A stretch of DNA of 64,000 bases from Fulvia fulva (lineage: Eukaryota; Ascomycota; Dothideomycetes; Mycosphaerellales; Mycosphaerellaceae). A program made the translations under genes and the position numbers. Positions 44,751 through 56,600 of this stretch are shown piece after piece (positions within the stretch are counted from its first letter, which is position 1; the number at the start of each line of letters is the position of its first letter). The notes below the pieces were generated by a model. The model was not told the origin of the DNA, made no database searches, and saw nothing but the letters and a program-made list of their open reading frames with translations. Location of the stretch: contig NC_063018.1 in NCBI RefSeq assembly GCF_020509005.1, positions 1,922,001-1,986,000 on the forward strand. The letters are read 5' to 3'.

Positions 44751-45103
44751 TCAAGTGCAAATCGCGGAAGGCTCGTTCACCCACTGGCACGCGGCGCCAT
44801 CAGAGCTGCACTGTATATCCATCCATGTCAGCATATATCCGTCGCATCGCATTCAGCAGTCCTGAACTTGAACCTACGCCATTTGTTTCTCTGCAGTAAA
44901 GCACAGCATTCTGATACTGGCAAAGACCCCATTTCGTCCCGGCCGCCGGAGCCATCAGGCAAGTCTAGCACAACTCATTAGCATCCCAATTCATCCCATC
45001 GCAAACCCAACAACAGCAGCAGGGACAAACATACGCCACCCAGTGCCCAGCTGACCTGCGACCCCGCCAAAAGCGCCAACAGAGAGAAAGCGAACGACTT
45101 CAT
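44751..45103 (-). CDS. small secreted cysteine-rich protein (six cysteines), effector-like
   Basis: Rebuilt from three tiny exons: 45103-45035, 44964-44878 and 44810-44751. Introns are 70 nt (GTATGT...GCTAATG...GCTAG) and 67 nt (GTAGGT...GCTGACAT...TACAG); all junctions are phase 0. The product is 71 residues. Residues 1 to about 20 are a clear signal peptide (MKSFAFSLLALLAGSQVSWA). The mature part of about 50 residues has six cysteines spaced C-x12-C-x8-C-x5-C-x6-C-x9-C, enough for three disulfides, with Trp and Gly between them, and ends SAICT. Each splice site is canonical, and joining the exons is what brings all six cysteines together, which supports the model. No family recognised. Secreted cysteine-rich proteins of this size include effectors, wall-binding and antimicrobial peptides; which one applies cannot be told. 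Confidence 0.65.
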
Positions 45104-45642
45104 GGTGAGGATATGATAGTGAAATGGGAGATGGGTAGTGGTAGTATTGTATGTACAATAGTAGTAGTGATCACGTCAGGAACAACAAGTCCATGATCAC
45201 CCTACGTAGCGCTAGACTACAGCAACTCAGGGAGGTGCCGCCAAGGTGTCTTGGAAGGCGATCCTTCTACTGGACGTTGTGCTGTCACCGCTTGCACAGC
45301 CATCCGCCAAGCCCGATGAGGAGGAGGCAAAGCCGGGAATCCGGACACGGACACGAGACGAGGAATGCAAGACTAGCTCTGACGTTTCGTTGGTTGGCCG
45401 TGCGCCGTTTCTGTTGTGTTTTTGTTCGCAGGTCGTTGTCTTTGTTTGTCCTCTTCTACCACGCCACACGATGAAAAGAAGCTTGTACGTGGGCATCATG
45501 GTGCTTCCGAGCATTCATTGCCGACTCGCAGGCAAGCTGAAAGGACAAAAGACGCATGACTCGGGCGGACAAGTGTAGCTACTGCAGTGGCTATCTTCCA
45601 ATATGTTGTTGTTGACCATGTTTGTCTTTACCAGAGCTCTGC
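45104..45642. other. intergenic, no supported gene
   Basis: About 540 bases holding the promoter of the cysteine-rich gene and the 3' flank of the methyltransferase; no further gene seen. Confidence 0.4.
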
Positions 45643-46649
45643 TTACAATCGAAAGAATTCGGACCTCTCATCCACTGCCTTTTGACCGACTGCCATACAC
45701 CGCGTCAAATTCCACGCCGCTCCCTCTCTGCTCTCTCGAGTTGCACCGCCGAGTAGTTGTCTCAAGTATCGAGTCTTGTCTGCATCAATCTGTCCCTTCA
45801 GTTCGGCGCCGTCAATCAACTCCTGGAAGACGAGGAGTGTGAGGTCGTGCATGAAGGGCAAGTGGCTGATCGGACTGAGACGCTTCTCAATACACGTCTG
45901 CTGCATATTGGATGTGATGAAGTACTCGTCCAGTCTGGGTGGCCATTGAGGTTGCGGTGTGTGTCTGCGCATTGCCGCGAACTCGGCCTCGAGTTTGTCG
46001 ATGTTGGCTTGCGAGGCTTCGGGGCGGATCTTGGTGAAGTGGCGGTTCATTACATCCCACTCGTCCCATTGAATCCAGCCTCCAGGTTTGAGCATGCGCA
46101 GAAGATTTCGCAGGAGAGGTGTTGGGTCGTTGGCCTTGACTACGCACACGAAGTGGCGGATGTGGACGATGTCGTAGCATCCAACCAATTCTTCAGGGAC
46201 TGGGCGGAAGATGTCAACAAGACGTAGGTCGACGTTTCGAGGCAGCCACTCTCTGGGAGGGCATTGGCCGAAGCTGATGTCGAAGCCGTCTAGCTGCGTA
46301 GACGGAGGAAGCTGTTGCGCCATGTCTAGTAGCCATACTCTGAAGGAGTGTTAGTCCGGATTCGATGTTGCTATTGCTGTTGATTGACATACCCAGTGCC
46401 TGTGCCAATGTCCGCGACTCGCAGATTCTCCTTGCCAGCAACTGCATCCTGGATTCGCGGATGCAGATTGTACCCATACGAGCTCTGCCAGATGTAGTGC
46501 GAAAGGTTCAGTCGAGCAGAAGCTGCCGCATCTCGAGTCAAGACATAGTCATCGTTGAGGTCGACAGCGGAGTCTGGTCTCTCTTGCTCCTTCTCCACCG
46601 GCGGGATGTCGGTAGCGATGCCGTTTGGAAGGGACATGTTGGCCAGCAT
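45643..46649 (-). CDS. UMTA/LaeA-like SAM-dependent methyltransferase
   Basis: Exons 46649-46393 and 46339-45643 (intron 46340-46392, 53 nt, GTATGT...CTTCAG) give 317 residues; a second ATG at 46637 is also possible. The N-terminal SHYIWQSSYGYNLHPRIQDA block is typical of fungal UMTA-like methyltransferases. Motif I is VADIGTGTGVWLLDMA, which spans the intron and confirms the join. Next come GFDISFGQCPPREWLP, YDIVHIRHF and the post-motif LLRMLKPGGWIQWDEWD near residue 190. LaeA-like members regulate secondary metabolism, but most UMTA-type paralogues modify small molecules; no biosynthetic cluster is visible here. Intact. Confidence 0.85.
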
Positions 46650-47570
46650 GTGATCAGTAGAACAGGCAGACCGCGCAAGAAATCGTGCAATGTAGATACC
46701 ACACCTACCGGCAATTTAACGTCCCTCGAGCGCTGTGACGACAGCGAGCTCTGACGGGTCAACAAGCAACGGTAATCGCAATCGCAATGGCGAATAGGTG
46801 TCGTGTATGCAATATGCGTTGGCATATCAGCATTCAATGCTTTAGCCGCGTCACGCCTGAAGCATGGGTTGAAATTTTGCGCGTTCTGATGGGCCACTCG
46901 AGTTCGTGAAGCGGGCCGCCAAAATAAGTCGCTCTTTGTCCTGCAGTGCGCGATGTCCCGCTGTGGGAACTTCACTGTGCAGGTGAACTGCTCGTGCACT
47001 GTCTGTTCACTGTCTCCCCTCGAAGCCTTTCGAATAGAGTATGTATCTGTAGTGTTGTGTGAGCTGACGGGCGGTGCTGTTGCGCTGTTCACGGTATCAG
47101 GAGAGAGAATGTTGGCTGATGGCGTGACATGATGAGTACGGCCGGTCGTGTAGATGCATACATACGCCGGCACTATCAGAGGCGTGCAGTACGGATGCAG
47201 GACAGGGAGTCGAGCCATGCGCCGTGAGAGGCCAGAGCAGGTACGGCAATTGGCCGAGTTCGAGCTTGAGCTTCACCCGAGGTCTTCAGGAGTGTTCATC
47301 TGACAGTGAGCAGTACGTCGCATTTACTGACAGTGAATCAAACGATTTGTTCGATGTTGTTCGTAGGCGTCGATTTGTATGCAGGAGAAGAAGGAACGGT
47401 CGTGACACTTGCGTTTGTGCCTCCATCTTCAGACCCCGCACCATACCATACCTATTCCAGTCTCTGTCACAGAGCTAGACTCGTCCCTCCTGCACTTCAA
47501 CCGACATCACCATCACGTCGTCATCCACCTATCAGTCATCCATCCCGACCCATCAGCTTGCCATCGCAAC
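46650..47570. other. intergenic between divergent genes
   Basis: About 920 bases between the methyltransferase start (minus) and the F-box-like start (plus). A 226-codon minus-strand frame at 46538-47218 overlaps the methyltransferase exon in another frame and is not supported. Confidence 0.4.
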
Positions 47571-48899
47571 ATGACAGACCTGGAGAAGCTCCCTGTCACT
47601 CTCATCCATCTGCTGTCGAATTCCATCGTTCTAAGACAGACAGCACCATATGTCCCTGTTCGGGAACTACGTCGCCTGACAGCAACAAGCAAGTCATTGA
47701 GACAGCTGATCTATTCGTCCTCTGATGCTTGGCGCTATCTACACTTGAGCAGCGTCAAGCGAGCTGTAATCGACTCGAGCCCCATCGATGCCGGCGGCTA
47801 CTCCTGGCGAGCAGAACGTATGGACGAGAGCCTTACAGAGGACGATTTCTATGCCGGACCTCTTAGGGGCATTCTGAACTCACTGCACTCCAAGTGGGTC
47901 CTCAAACATGTCCAGACGTTGATTCTGGATGGGCTGTCCGTACCAGCAGACCTCGTCCGAGAGATACTAGTGGAAGACCGGTATCGGGTAAGGATACTGA
48001 GCATTCGTGAAGCAAAGAACTTGAACCAGGCAAAACTCCAGCAAGTGCTCAGATACATCTGTCGGCCCGCGCGACAGGAAGGCACGCCCACATTGAAAGC
48101 ACTCTACGTGTTCGGTGCCAGGGACACGCCTCGGGCGATCACGACTGCCCTAGAAACAGTCCCCAATGCTCGTGAGCTTGGCGTTATGAGCTCTGCTGGG
48201 GCCCAGATCGGCGCCGAATGGAACCAGAAATCCTCAAGCACTCTTGCATCTCGACTCTCGGACGAGGAGACGAAATGGTACACTCGTACTGGCCGAGCTA
48301 TCAAGAAACCTTGGGCAGACTGGCCGGACACTCTTCAAGCTTGCAAAGGACTCATCGGCTTCGACGCTGTTCTCTGTCGAGGTCCACGGCATGACATTAC
48401 GAAAGTTGACAGCAAAGCGTTCCTGCAGCCTACGATAGCTACAGTCGCCCTTGGTCCCAGCGGCTGCGAATCTTGTGGATCATGTCCTGAAGCTCCTGCG
48501 ATGTTTGGCGATAGTCCTGAGTCAGCTCTACCTCTTCTCGGTCCTGTGCCTCTGCACTCCTCTACTCTCCGCGCAGCAGTGCGACCTGATCAGATCGCCG
48601 ATGGAAATGTACCGAAGCTCATACTCCGCTGCGAGGACTGCCTCCGCGGTCGATGGTGTGAGCAATGCAACCGATGGTGGTGCGAGGACTGCTATCAGGA
48701 ACCTGTCTCTCGTACACATCATCTGCGGACTGGAATGCAGCAACTTGAGCTCCGCGACGACCTCCAGCGCAATGGCTGGGCTGAGGTTAATCACAACCCC
48801 GGAAGCACAACCGTAAAGGTATTCTCCAAACTCTGCGTTGAGCACTGCTTAGTCGAGACCATGATGGCAGGAGCTGGAAGCAATGGCATGTGGGGATGA
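47571..48899 (+). CDS. F-box-like protein with C-terminal Cys-rich region
   Basis: Starts MTDLEKLPVTLIHLLSNSIV at 47571; the frame is open further upstream but without protein-like sequence. The first 70 residues look like an F-box (LPVTLIHLL...LRRLTATSKSLRQLIY...AWRYLHLSSV). The middle has leucine-rich pieces (LILDGLSVPADLVREIL, RILSIREAKNL) as in substrate-binding parts of fungal F-box proteins. The C terminus is Cys-rich (CESCGSC; RCEDCLRGRWCEQCNRWWC) and the frame ends SNGMWG-TGA, giving 442 residues. A further Cys-rich block lies 100 bases downstream and is listed separately. Likely SCF-type substrate adaptor; substrate unknown. Confidence 0.7.
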   Translation: MTDLEKLPVTLIHLLSNSIVLRQTAPYVPVRELRRLTATSKSLRQLIYSSSDAWRYLHLSSVKRAVIDSSPIDAGGYSWRAERMDESLTEDDFYAGPLRGILNSLHSKWVLKHVQTLILDGLSVPADLVREILVEDRYRVRILSIREAKNLNQAKLQQVLRYICRPARQEGTPTLKALYVFGARDTPRAITTALETVPNARELGVMSSAGAQIGAEWNQKSSSTLASRLSDEETKWYTRTGRAIKKPWADWPDTLQACKGLIGFDAVLCRGPRHDITKVDSKAFLQPTIATVALGPSGCESCGSCPEAPAMFGDSPESALPLLGPVPLHSSTLRAAVRPDQIADGNVPKLILRCEDCLRGRWCEQCNRWWCEDCYQEPVSRTHHLRTGMQQLELRDDLQRNGWAEVNHNPGSTTVKVFSKLCVEHCLVETMMAGAGSNGMWG

Positions 48900-49001
48900 G
48901 TTATGAGTCGCAATGTATGGCTGGACCTGTCCTTCGGCGAGACTCTGCTTGGCTCTGCAGCCTTCTTTTGCGGTGTAACACGATACTGACCCACTTTCTA
49001 G

Positions 49002-49271
49002 ATGGGCGTGCATCGAGACTGTTGGGCTTGTGGTCTGACATGTGAAAGTTGCAAGGCAGCACTGATTGGGCAATGCCGCACCTGCAGGACAGAATACTGC
49101 TATCCTCATGACGAAGGGTGCTCCCGGACGGAGGTAATCATTTTGAAGGCGAAAGTCTGCACCCAAATGCTGACGTGCTCCGGTGTGGTTGGTGGAACAC
49201 TTCTGGTCGACGAACTCGAGAACTGTTCTGAGTCCTACTATGCTTTCAAACAACGACACGATATCATTTAG
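49002..49271 (+). CDS. detached zinc-binding tail, possibly a 3' exon of the F-box-like gene
   Basis: Immediately after a TTTCTAG acceptor-like site an 89-codon frame begins with DCWACGLTCESCKAALIGQC and CRTCRTEYCYPHDEGC. This resembles the zinc-ribbon tail often found at the end of fungal F-box proteins. No canonical GT donor in the preceding exon joins it in phase; the candidates at 48818 (GTATTC) or about 48892 (GTGGGG) either delete conserved residues or shift the frame. It is either an alternatively spliced tail or the remains of one. Confidence 0.4.
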   Translation: MGVHRDCWACGLTCESCKAALIGQCRTCRTEYCYPHDEGCSRTEVIILKAKVCTQMLTCSGVVGGTLLVDELENCSESYYAFKQRHDII

Positions 49272-49512
49272 TCCACAATGCATCACAGACGAACCCTCAC
49301 TGCCGATCCACTGCCGGTCACTTTTGGAGGCGTAGCACTGAGTCTGGCGACAGCATTTCATATCCTGCCCAGTCTTGGAGCCCTCGCGCGCCTTCGGCCA
49401 TTCACACTTGCTTTTGCCCGCATGCACAACTGAACTCAACCTTATCTCGAGCTACGTCGCGCGGAGCGTGGTCCAGACATTCGTTCTGTCGGCGGAGTAG
49501 GGAATCCTCGAC

Positions 49513-51199
49513 ATGTTGCGTCAGACGTTTTACAGCAGCTTCAGAATAGGCCGCGAACGCTGCAGCAAACCGCCTTGGTATCGTAACAATTCACGAAGTC
49601 TCGCCACGATGACTGCAACCACACCTCAATACCGCTCTATAGCTGAGCTCCAAAAAGTATATCGAGCTGGAAGCACCACCGTCAAAGAAGTGACGCAGCA
49701 GTATCTTGCAGCTATAGATGGCCTCAACGGTGATGTGAATGCCGTTACTGCAGTCAACAAACATGCCGTTGAACAGGCAGAGCGCCTGGATGTAAGTATA
49801 TCCGTCAATTACGAACACTCAGAGTTGCAATAGCAGTAGCAAGAGTGCATTAGAGATATCCTAATGTTGATCAGGGCGTACCACAAGACCAGAGAGGTCC
49901 ATTGTTTGGCGTACCAATGGTGCTCAAAGACCAGATTGAGACCGCTGGCATACCCACTGCATACGGCAGTCTCGCATGCGAAGACTATGTGCCACCCAAA
50001 GATGCCACTATAGTCACGAAGCTCAAAGCTGCCGGCGTCGTGATCCGTGGAAAGTCCACCATGCCTGACTGGGCTGCTGGCTGGTTATCGACCTCGTCGC
50101 TGAGCGGAACCACCAAGCATCCCATCGACCACACCAGAGATCCTGGAGGCTCTTCAAGTGGAAGCGGCACCGCGGTCGCCACTGACATGGCGTTGGCAGC
50201 TATTGGCGGTGATACTGGAGGCAGCATCAGATTGCCCGCCAGCTTCTGTGGCTTAGTGGGTGTGCGGGTCACTCCTGGGAGGATCAGTCGAGATGGCATG
50301 TCCTCGCTGGTCAAGACTCAAGACACACCAGGTCCCATGGTCAAGACCGTAGACGACGCCGCTCGTCTTCTTGACGTGCTCGTAGGCTTCGACGAGAACG
50401 AACGATTTCACCTCCATCAACGCCGTGACTGGCCGAACCCACTCACGCACGCAATTCGTCGATGCCATCGAGCAACCATTCCTAGAAGGTAAACGCATCG
50501 GAGTCCTCCGACAAGCCTTCGGAACTCACAAAGGCATCAATAGCGTCCTCTCCAAAACTCTCACCAGTCTAAAGAACGCTGGCTTCGAACTCATCGACGT
50601 CGAAATTCCAAACCTCGAAGACTACATCACCAACACCGCCCCCTACATCCTGCGCTCCAAAACCGATATCAACCACTTCCTCGCGTCCCGAGAAGGCCTC
50701 GCTCACCTCAAGATCGAAGATCTACACGCAGCGGGGACATGCCATAAGTCGCTCGACCTCGTCAACATGATCGTTAGAGGACCTACTGACCCGTTCATGA
50801 GTCCTCGTTACGCGAGACTTCTAGCAAAAGTCAGTGAGTTCCAAAGGATTGTGGATGGGCTTGATGCGATTGTGTATCCTACGTGTAAGCAGCTCGCGCC
50901 GAAGACGGAGAGGGTGCTTGCTATGGCGTAAGTTGAATCTGGGGATGACAGGCTGAGGTGTTGGAAGCTGACTTTCTTTTGATAGCTCGCATCTCAATAC
51001 GGACGCACCGAATACTGTAATTGTATCGTAGCTGCTGTATACTGCGCTGTCAGTACCGATCGGCAAGGCGAAGGATGATGAATACCCTGATGATCCAGAG
51101 CTGCCGGTGGGACTGGAGATCCTGGGTGTGCCTTTGAGCGAGGAGAGGATATTGAAGATTGCGGCGGGAGTCGAAGCGTTGCAGCACAAGCAGAAGTAG
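49513..51199 (+). pseudogene. amidase-signature enzyme, frameshifted and with in-frame TAG
   Basis: Exons 49513-49791, 49875-50927 and 50986-51199 (introns 83 and 58 nt). The amidase signature is complete: Lys111 in VLKDQ, the Gly/Ser loop GGSSSGSGTA, and Ser210 in GGDTGGSIRLPAS, the Ser-Ser-Lys triad. Two lesions are visible. Around 50399-50405 one extra base shifts DEN-E-R away from the continuing FTSINAVTGRTHSRTQ frame. At 51029-51031 TAG interrupts NTVIVS-stop-LLYTALSVPIG, where CAG would restore the family sequence. The first 30 residues are basic and could be a mitochondrial presequence, or translation may start at MTATT (49609). Substrate class: amides, unknown. Confidence 0.8.
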
Positions 51200-53624
51200 T
51201 AGAGTCCATTCATGTATGTAGGGGCAGTCGATGCTTGCAGTGACACATATGTATCTTGCTGGGTCCCGCGCGCTGCGTGTTTGCCGTTTGGCCTTTCAGC
51301 TTCAGCAGGTACTTACTGTGCATGTGAGCCACCTGATGTATAGCGCTGACCTACCGCTGAGGTCTTGGAACACACATGCGGGAGGAAGTCTTAATTCGTC
51401 GATCGTAGAGCCGAGAGTGTTCTCATGATGAGCCTCCATGTTGTATGTAGTCCCACCGCCCCAGCTTCACGTGAATGACCTGGTAATTGATGATTAGTGC
51501 TCGATGCGTGACAGCTGCCTGACTGCCACACGATCATCTGCCACTAGCCTACCGCGTGGTATGAGCCACGTGAGGTGTAGCTTTCACATGCCATGCTTCA
51601 CAGTATCAGCCCTGAGGGCTAGAAAAGTGGTCCAAGCTGTCGCGATAGATAGCTTGGTGAAACGATGTAGGGCATGCGAGAAGCTTCCAGCAGGCCGCAT
51701 ATTGGATCTTGACTGCCTCGAAGTAGAGATCATGGACTATCTCGAAAAAATTATGGCGTGACAAGCGCTCGTCTTTCGGCTCAGCTTGGCGCCTTCGGTT
51801 TATCGTGGACGAATGCAGAGCGTAAGCTGTAGCTATGCTTGACCTAGACTTCATGGCCTTTTGCATGTGACTGTGTAGCCGCAGCTCTGCAGGCGCGGGA
51901 TCCGAGTTGCGTTCAGGCAGAAGTAGAGCGATCCCGTTTCGTAGACATCACGCTTTGAAGCGTAGTGTGGCGACTAAGCTCAGATCTACGTGTCGCATAT
52001 ATGAGCCGCACTACGACACCACGCTCGCTGGTGAAACAACATGTGCTGCCATGTGTTGGAAGCGTGTCGTGCGGCAAGCCGGGGTGAGTTTGACGACTCG
52101 ATGGTCAAAGCGAAAAGACTCGTGGAATTCAACGACCATCGGCGACGGCACCAACTTTGGTCAGCCACGCGGTGGAGTAGACTTCTGCGACTTTTCGATG
52201 GTCTCTTCGAAACTGTGGATGTGGATGAAAGCGCGCGCTCGCTTCGTTGACTGGCGTTGGTAGCGCGGCCATGCCGTGTGCGAAGTTGTAGTAGCTATGC
52301 GTTAGCTAGATTCAAGATTACAGAATGCTTCAAGCAAGCCATCGTGGCTTGTGCTGGACTCGAGCTTCTCCCACCACGATCGGAGAGCAGCCTGATGATA
52401 GCTGATGATCGGCGGAGTCGTGGACAGCTGAAGTCAGAGGAGTAAAACTCTTGCCAATTGTTTGTCTCGGGTGGTTACTCGCTACTGACAGAAAGGTTGA
52501 GACATATACGAACCTTCGCGGCAGACAGAGCGGTGACAGCAGAAGCCATATGCAATTTTCGAGCGGATGCATTGAGCAAAGCAGGGAAGCCGCAGGTCGA
52601 ACCTCATATCTCACTGTGCGCTTTGCACTCAGCAATGCGACCATGGTGGGTCAATACGATGCCTTGCAGTCCTTGCTTCCACCACTCGCCATAAATACTG
52701 ACTTGCAGTAGCACATTGTTATATTGTTCTGCAACCTTCGGTCAGCTCGTAGCTGCCCAAGGATAAAGTGCATTAGCATCCAGACCAGGGTTTATTGATG
52801 AAGGCCTCACAGACACCAGGACTCGCTTCCAGAAAGCCTTTTCGTGGGCTTTGGGTCGAACGTTTGCTGGCGCGTGGCATCCTCGTGGACGGCTGATGCG
52901 ACGAAGTTGTCGCCACACTGTATACTGCGTGACTACGACCACAGGCCATGGCAGGGCGTGGAACACCACAATCAGGACAGGTCGCTGCTGTCCGCGGAGT
53001 GCCAAACGCCGAGCCATGGACCGTGGAACAACTCTGCGATCAGCCATGTCCGTCCTTGCCTCCAGACCCGCCTGACATGCATAGCATGTGAGCAGATGAG
53101 CCCGTTGAGGCGTCTTCGCTAACCCGGTGGCAGGCGGCGTTGAAGGTGTGAGTTGCCACTTCTGCGAGATGCTTCCTGGCATCACAGCAGGTAGGTGCAG
53201 TTTCGCATGCGGCAAGATGGAGCCAGGGTAACTATGTTCACAAAGGGAAAGCCAGGAAACAGAAATGGACTTCACGGAGCCACGTGATCATGCACGCTCC
53301 CGCGCTAAGCTTCGCTGAGTTTGACTCGACTTCACCTCTGAACTCTCTTTCTTTGCACGTCTTCTTCGGCTGGCGGCTCGACGGAGTCCTCGCACGCTCG
53401 TGCCGTATAGGTGCCTCCACGCTACGTTTCGCTACACCACTGGACCTCAATCTCACCTTAGAGTTGGCATTTTCTTGGAGGCGGCCATGAGTCTCCGCTG
53501 ACGGGCATTGCGTGGCAACCTCACCGATCCTGCGGCCACTCCTGTGTACGAGTCTGGAGTGACCGTCTGGGTAGCTCAATTCAGGCGCTGGTCATCTCCT
53601 TCGTTCCTCTCATGGACAGCAGCC
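51200..53624. other. gene-poor stretch, no supported gene
   Basis: About 2.4 kb between the amidase and the WSC/glyoxal oxidase gene. The longest frames (minus 52742-53275, 177 codons; plus 51907-52263) lack domain signatures and a coherent exon structure. Confidence 0.4.
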
Positions 53625-56600
53625 ATGACGAAGCCAACAGCAGTGTTGAGCTGCATTTTCAGTATATTGACTGCATTCCAATGCAACGCCTCTATCCTCA
53701 CGCGAGCCGCCCTTGTACCCGCGGCCAATGCGTCTTTGCCAACACGATGGAGTTATGTTGGATGTTACAAGTACATGGCCGATCTGTAATCCATTCGAAG
53801 AGTGCTGACTCGATTGAAGTGACACTCAGCAAGTGCGAACACTCCAAGGAGGCGCAACCACTGATAAGGCTATGAACGGGTCTACATGCGCCAAATACTG
53901 CAACGATAAGAAATTTGTTTATGCTGGAACTGAGTAAGTATGGTTCGGTGGAGCCACTGGAGAGCGTCTGTCGAAACGTGGTGCCGACTGACCCTATGCC
54001 ACACTGGCAACAAGACCGTCCTCCACACGTATAGCTAATACCGACCGCACAACAGATATTCGAATGAATGCTACTGTGGCAATCAGCTGGGAGCACCTTC
54101 CGCTCTGCAGAATGACACAAAATGCAGCATGTCCTGCGCTGGAAATTCTAGCGAAGCTTGTGGTGGCGCTAACTTCATCTCTATCTACTACACCAACAAG
54201 CCAGCACCAGCTGGTCCAGTGGTCAATCCCGGACCTGCGAACTGGACATCGTACGGCTGCTATACGGATGGCAACCCTCGGTCGCTGGCAAATGGAGTCG
54301 CCACTCCAGGAGGACCCAGCAACATGACTGTAGCACTGTGTACCGCAACCTGTGGTAAAGCTGGTTATACTTTAGCTGGACTTGAATATGCCCAAGAATG
54401 CCACTGCGACAACTACCTAGCTGCTTCTGCAAGTCAGGCTGTGCTCGCAGATTGCAACATGCCATGTAATGGCAACAGTTCCGAATTCTGTGGCGCTGGC
54501 AACAGACTGAACATGTACGCTTCTGGAGGTACCAAACCAGGGTTTAAGCCCGGTGCTAGTAGCTCGACGAGAGCAACCAGTACTGCCGTGTCCTCTAGCA
54601 CTGCTGCTGCTACCGGTGCGAGCAAGAGTGCCACTAGTACTGTCACTTCTTCGAGCACTACGGCCGCGACGCCCTCAAACGGCGTCGACCCAGCCGCAAT
54701 TGCGCCTTTCAAATACGCTGGCTGTTACACGGATACCAGCTCAGATGGACGCTCCATTGCGAATAGACAGACTGATGATCCGAAGATGACTGTAGAGTCT
54801 TGCATCAAGGTGTGCTCTTCGAAGGGATTTACTGTTGCTGGAGTGCAATATGCACAAGAATGCTACTGCGACAACTTCTTGCGAAACTCTCCCACGAAAG
54901 CTCCCGACTCCGATTGCAGCATGAACTGCGTTGGGAGCCCTGGCGAGAAATGCGGTGCTGGTGGCAGGAACTCTGTCTACACCAATGGCACCATCACGAA
55001 TTACCAACCTCCAGGCCCACTCACGAACCTCCCTGGAAACTGGTCGTACACCGGGTGCATTCAAGATAATGTCAACAATGTGCGAGTGTTCCCGTACGAG
55101 ATGATCTTCCAGAAGAACAACTCCAATACCTACTGCTTGACACTCTGCCAGCAGTACGGGTACAGCGCCGCGGCTACGGAGTAAGTATAGAATTCACTAC
55201 GTTCTTGAGCATTCGAGCTATGCACAAAGCGGGACTAATCTCTGTTCTTCCAGATACGGCGAGCAATGCTTTTGCGGTGATCCTCAGAACGTGATCGACT
55301 ACGGAGCCAGGACTCTAGCCAACTCCTCCTGCAACGTCCGCTGCACAAACGACACAGCCGGCAGCAACGGCGGTGAGATCTGTGGTGGTCAAAACGCCCT
55401 GTCCTACTATCAATGGAAGGGCGAACCTCTCAACAGCTGGAATGTCGCGACCGGTAACGCAGCAGGCGCCTACCAATTCCTCATCGGCGGCGTCGTAATC
55501 CCACTCATCGTGACCCCAGCACGAAATGGCAAAGTCACCTTCGTGGAGAGATTCGGCACTTCGCAGAATGCCAGCAGCACCGGAGCTTACGAACTTGACC
55601 TTGCTCAATTGAATGACTTTTCGAAAGCGTGGAGGACTATGCACGTCAAGACCGATGTCTTCTGCGCGGCATCACTGACCATTCCCGATCGCGCTGGCCG
55701 TCAAATCGATGTAGGAGGATGGTCCGCCCCCTCGACGAAGGGCGTCCGCCTCTACTGGCCTGATGGATCCCCTGGCGTACCGGGTGAAAACGACTGGCAA
55801 GAAAACGTCGACAAGCTCTCCCTCATCGGAAGGACGCTGGTACCCCTCTGCCATGATTCTCGCCAACGGCTCCATCCTTGTCGTAGGCGGTGAAGAGGGC
55901 TCCAACGGCGCTCCCGTGCCTTCCCTCGAAATTCTTCCCTCCCCCTCTGGCCAAGTCCTCTACGCCGATTACCTCGAGCGCACGGATCCCAACAACCTCT
56001 ACCCGTTCCTGACAGTCTTGCCCTCCGGCAGGATCTTCATCCAATACTACAACGAAGCCAAACTCCTCGACCCCGTCTCTCTCCAGCCCGTGAAAACCCT
56101 CCCCAACGCCCCCGGCGCCGTCAACAACGCCGCCAGTGGACGAACCTACCCCTTCGCCGGAACTATGATGATTCTGCCTCAATCACCACCATACACAGAC
56201 CTCGAGGTCCTCATTTGTGGCGGCTCCACCGCTGGCGCCGCGGTGGCGTTGGATAATTGCGTAAGCATGAAGCCCGACAGCCCCTCTGCGAACTGGACCC
56301 TCGAGCGCATGCCCTCGAAACGCGTAATGCCCTGTATGACCGCCCTCCCAGACGGGACATACCTCATCGTCAACGGCGCAAGACAGGGCGGCGCAGGCTT
56401 CGGCCTCGCGACGGATCCCAATCTCAACGCTGTGCTTTACGACCCAACCAAGCCGAGGGGGAGGAGGATGACAGTTATGGCAAATACAACAATCGCGCGT
56501 CTCTACCACTCCGAATCCGTCCTCCTCGACGACGGCCGTGTGATGATCACAGGTTCTGATCCCGAGGACCAGAAGAACCCGCAGGAATACCGCAACGAAG

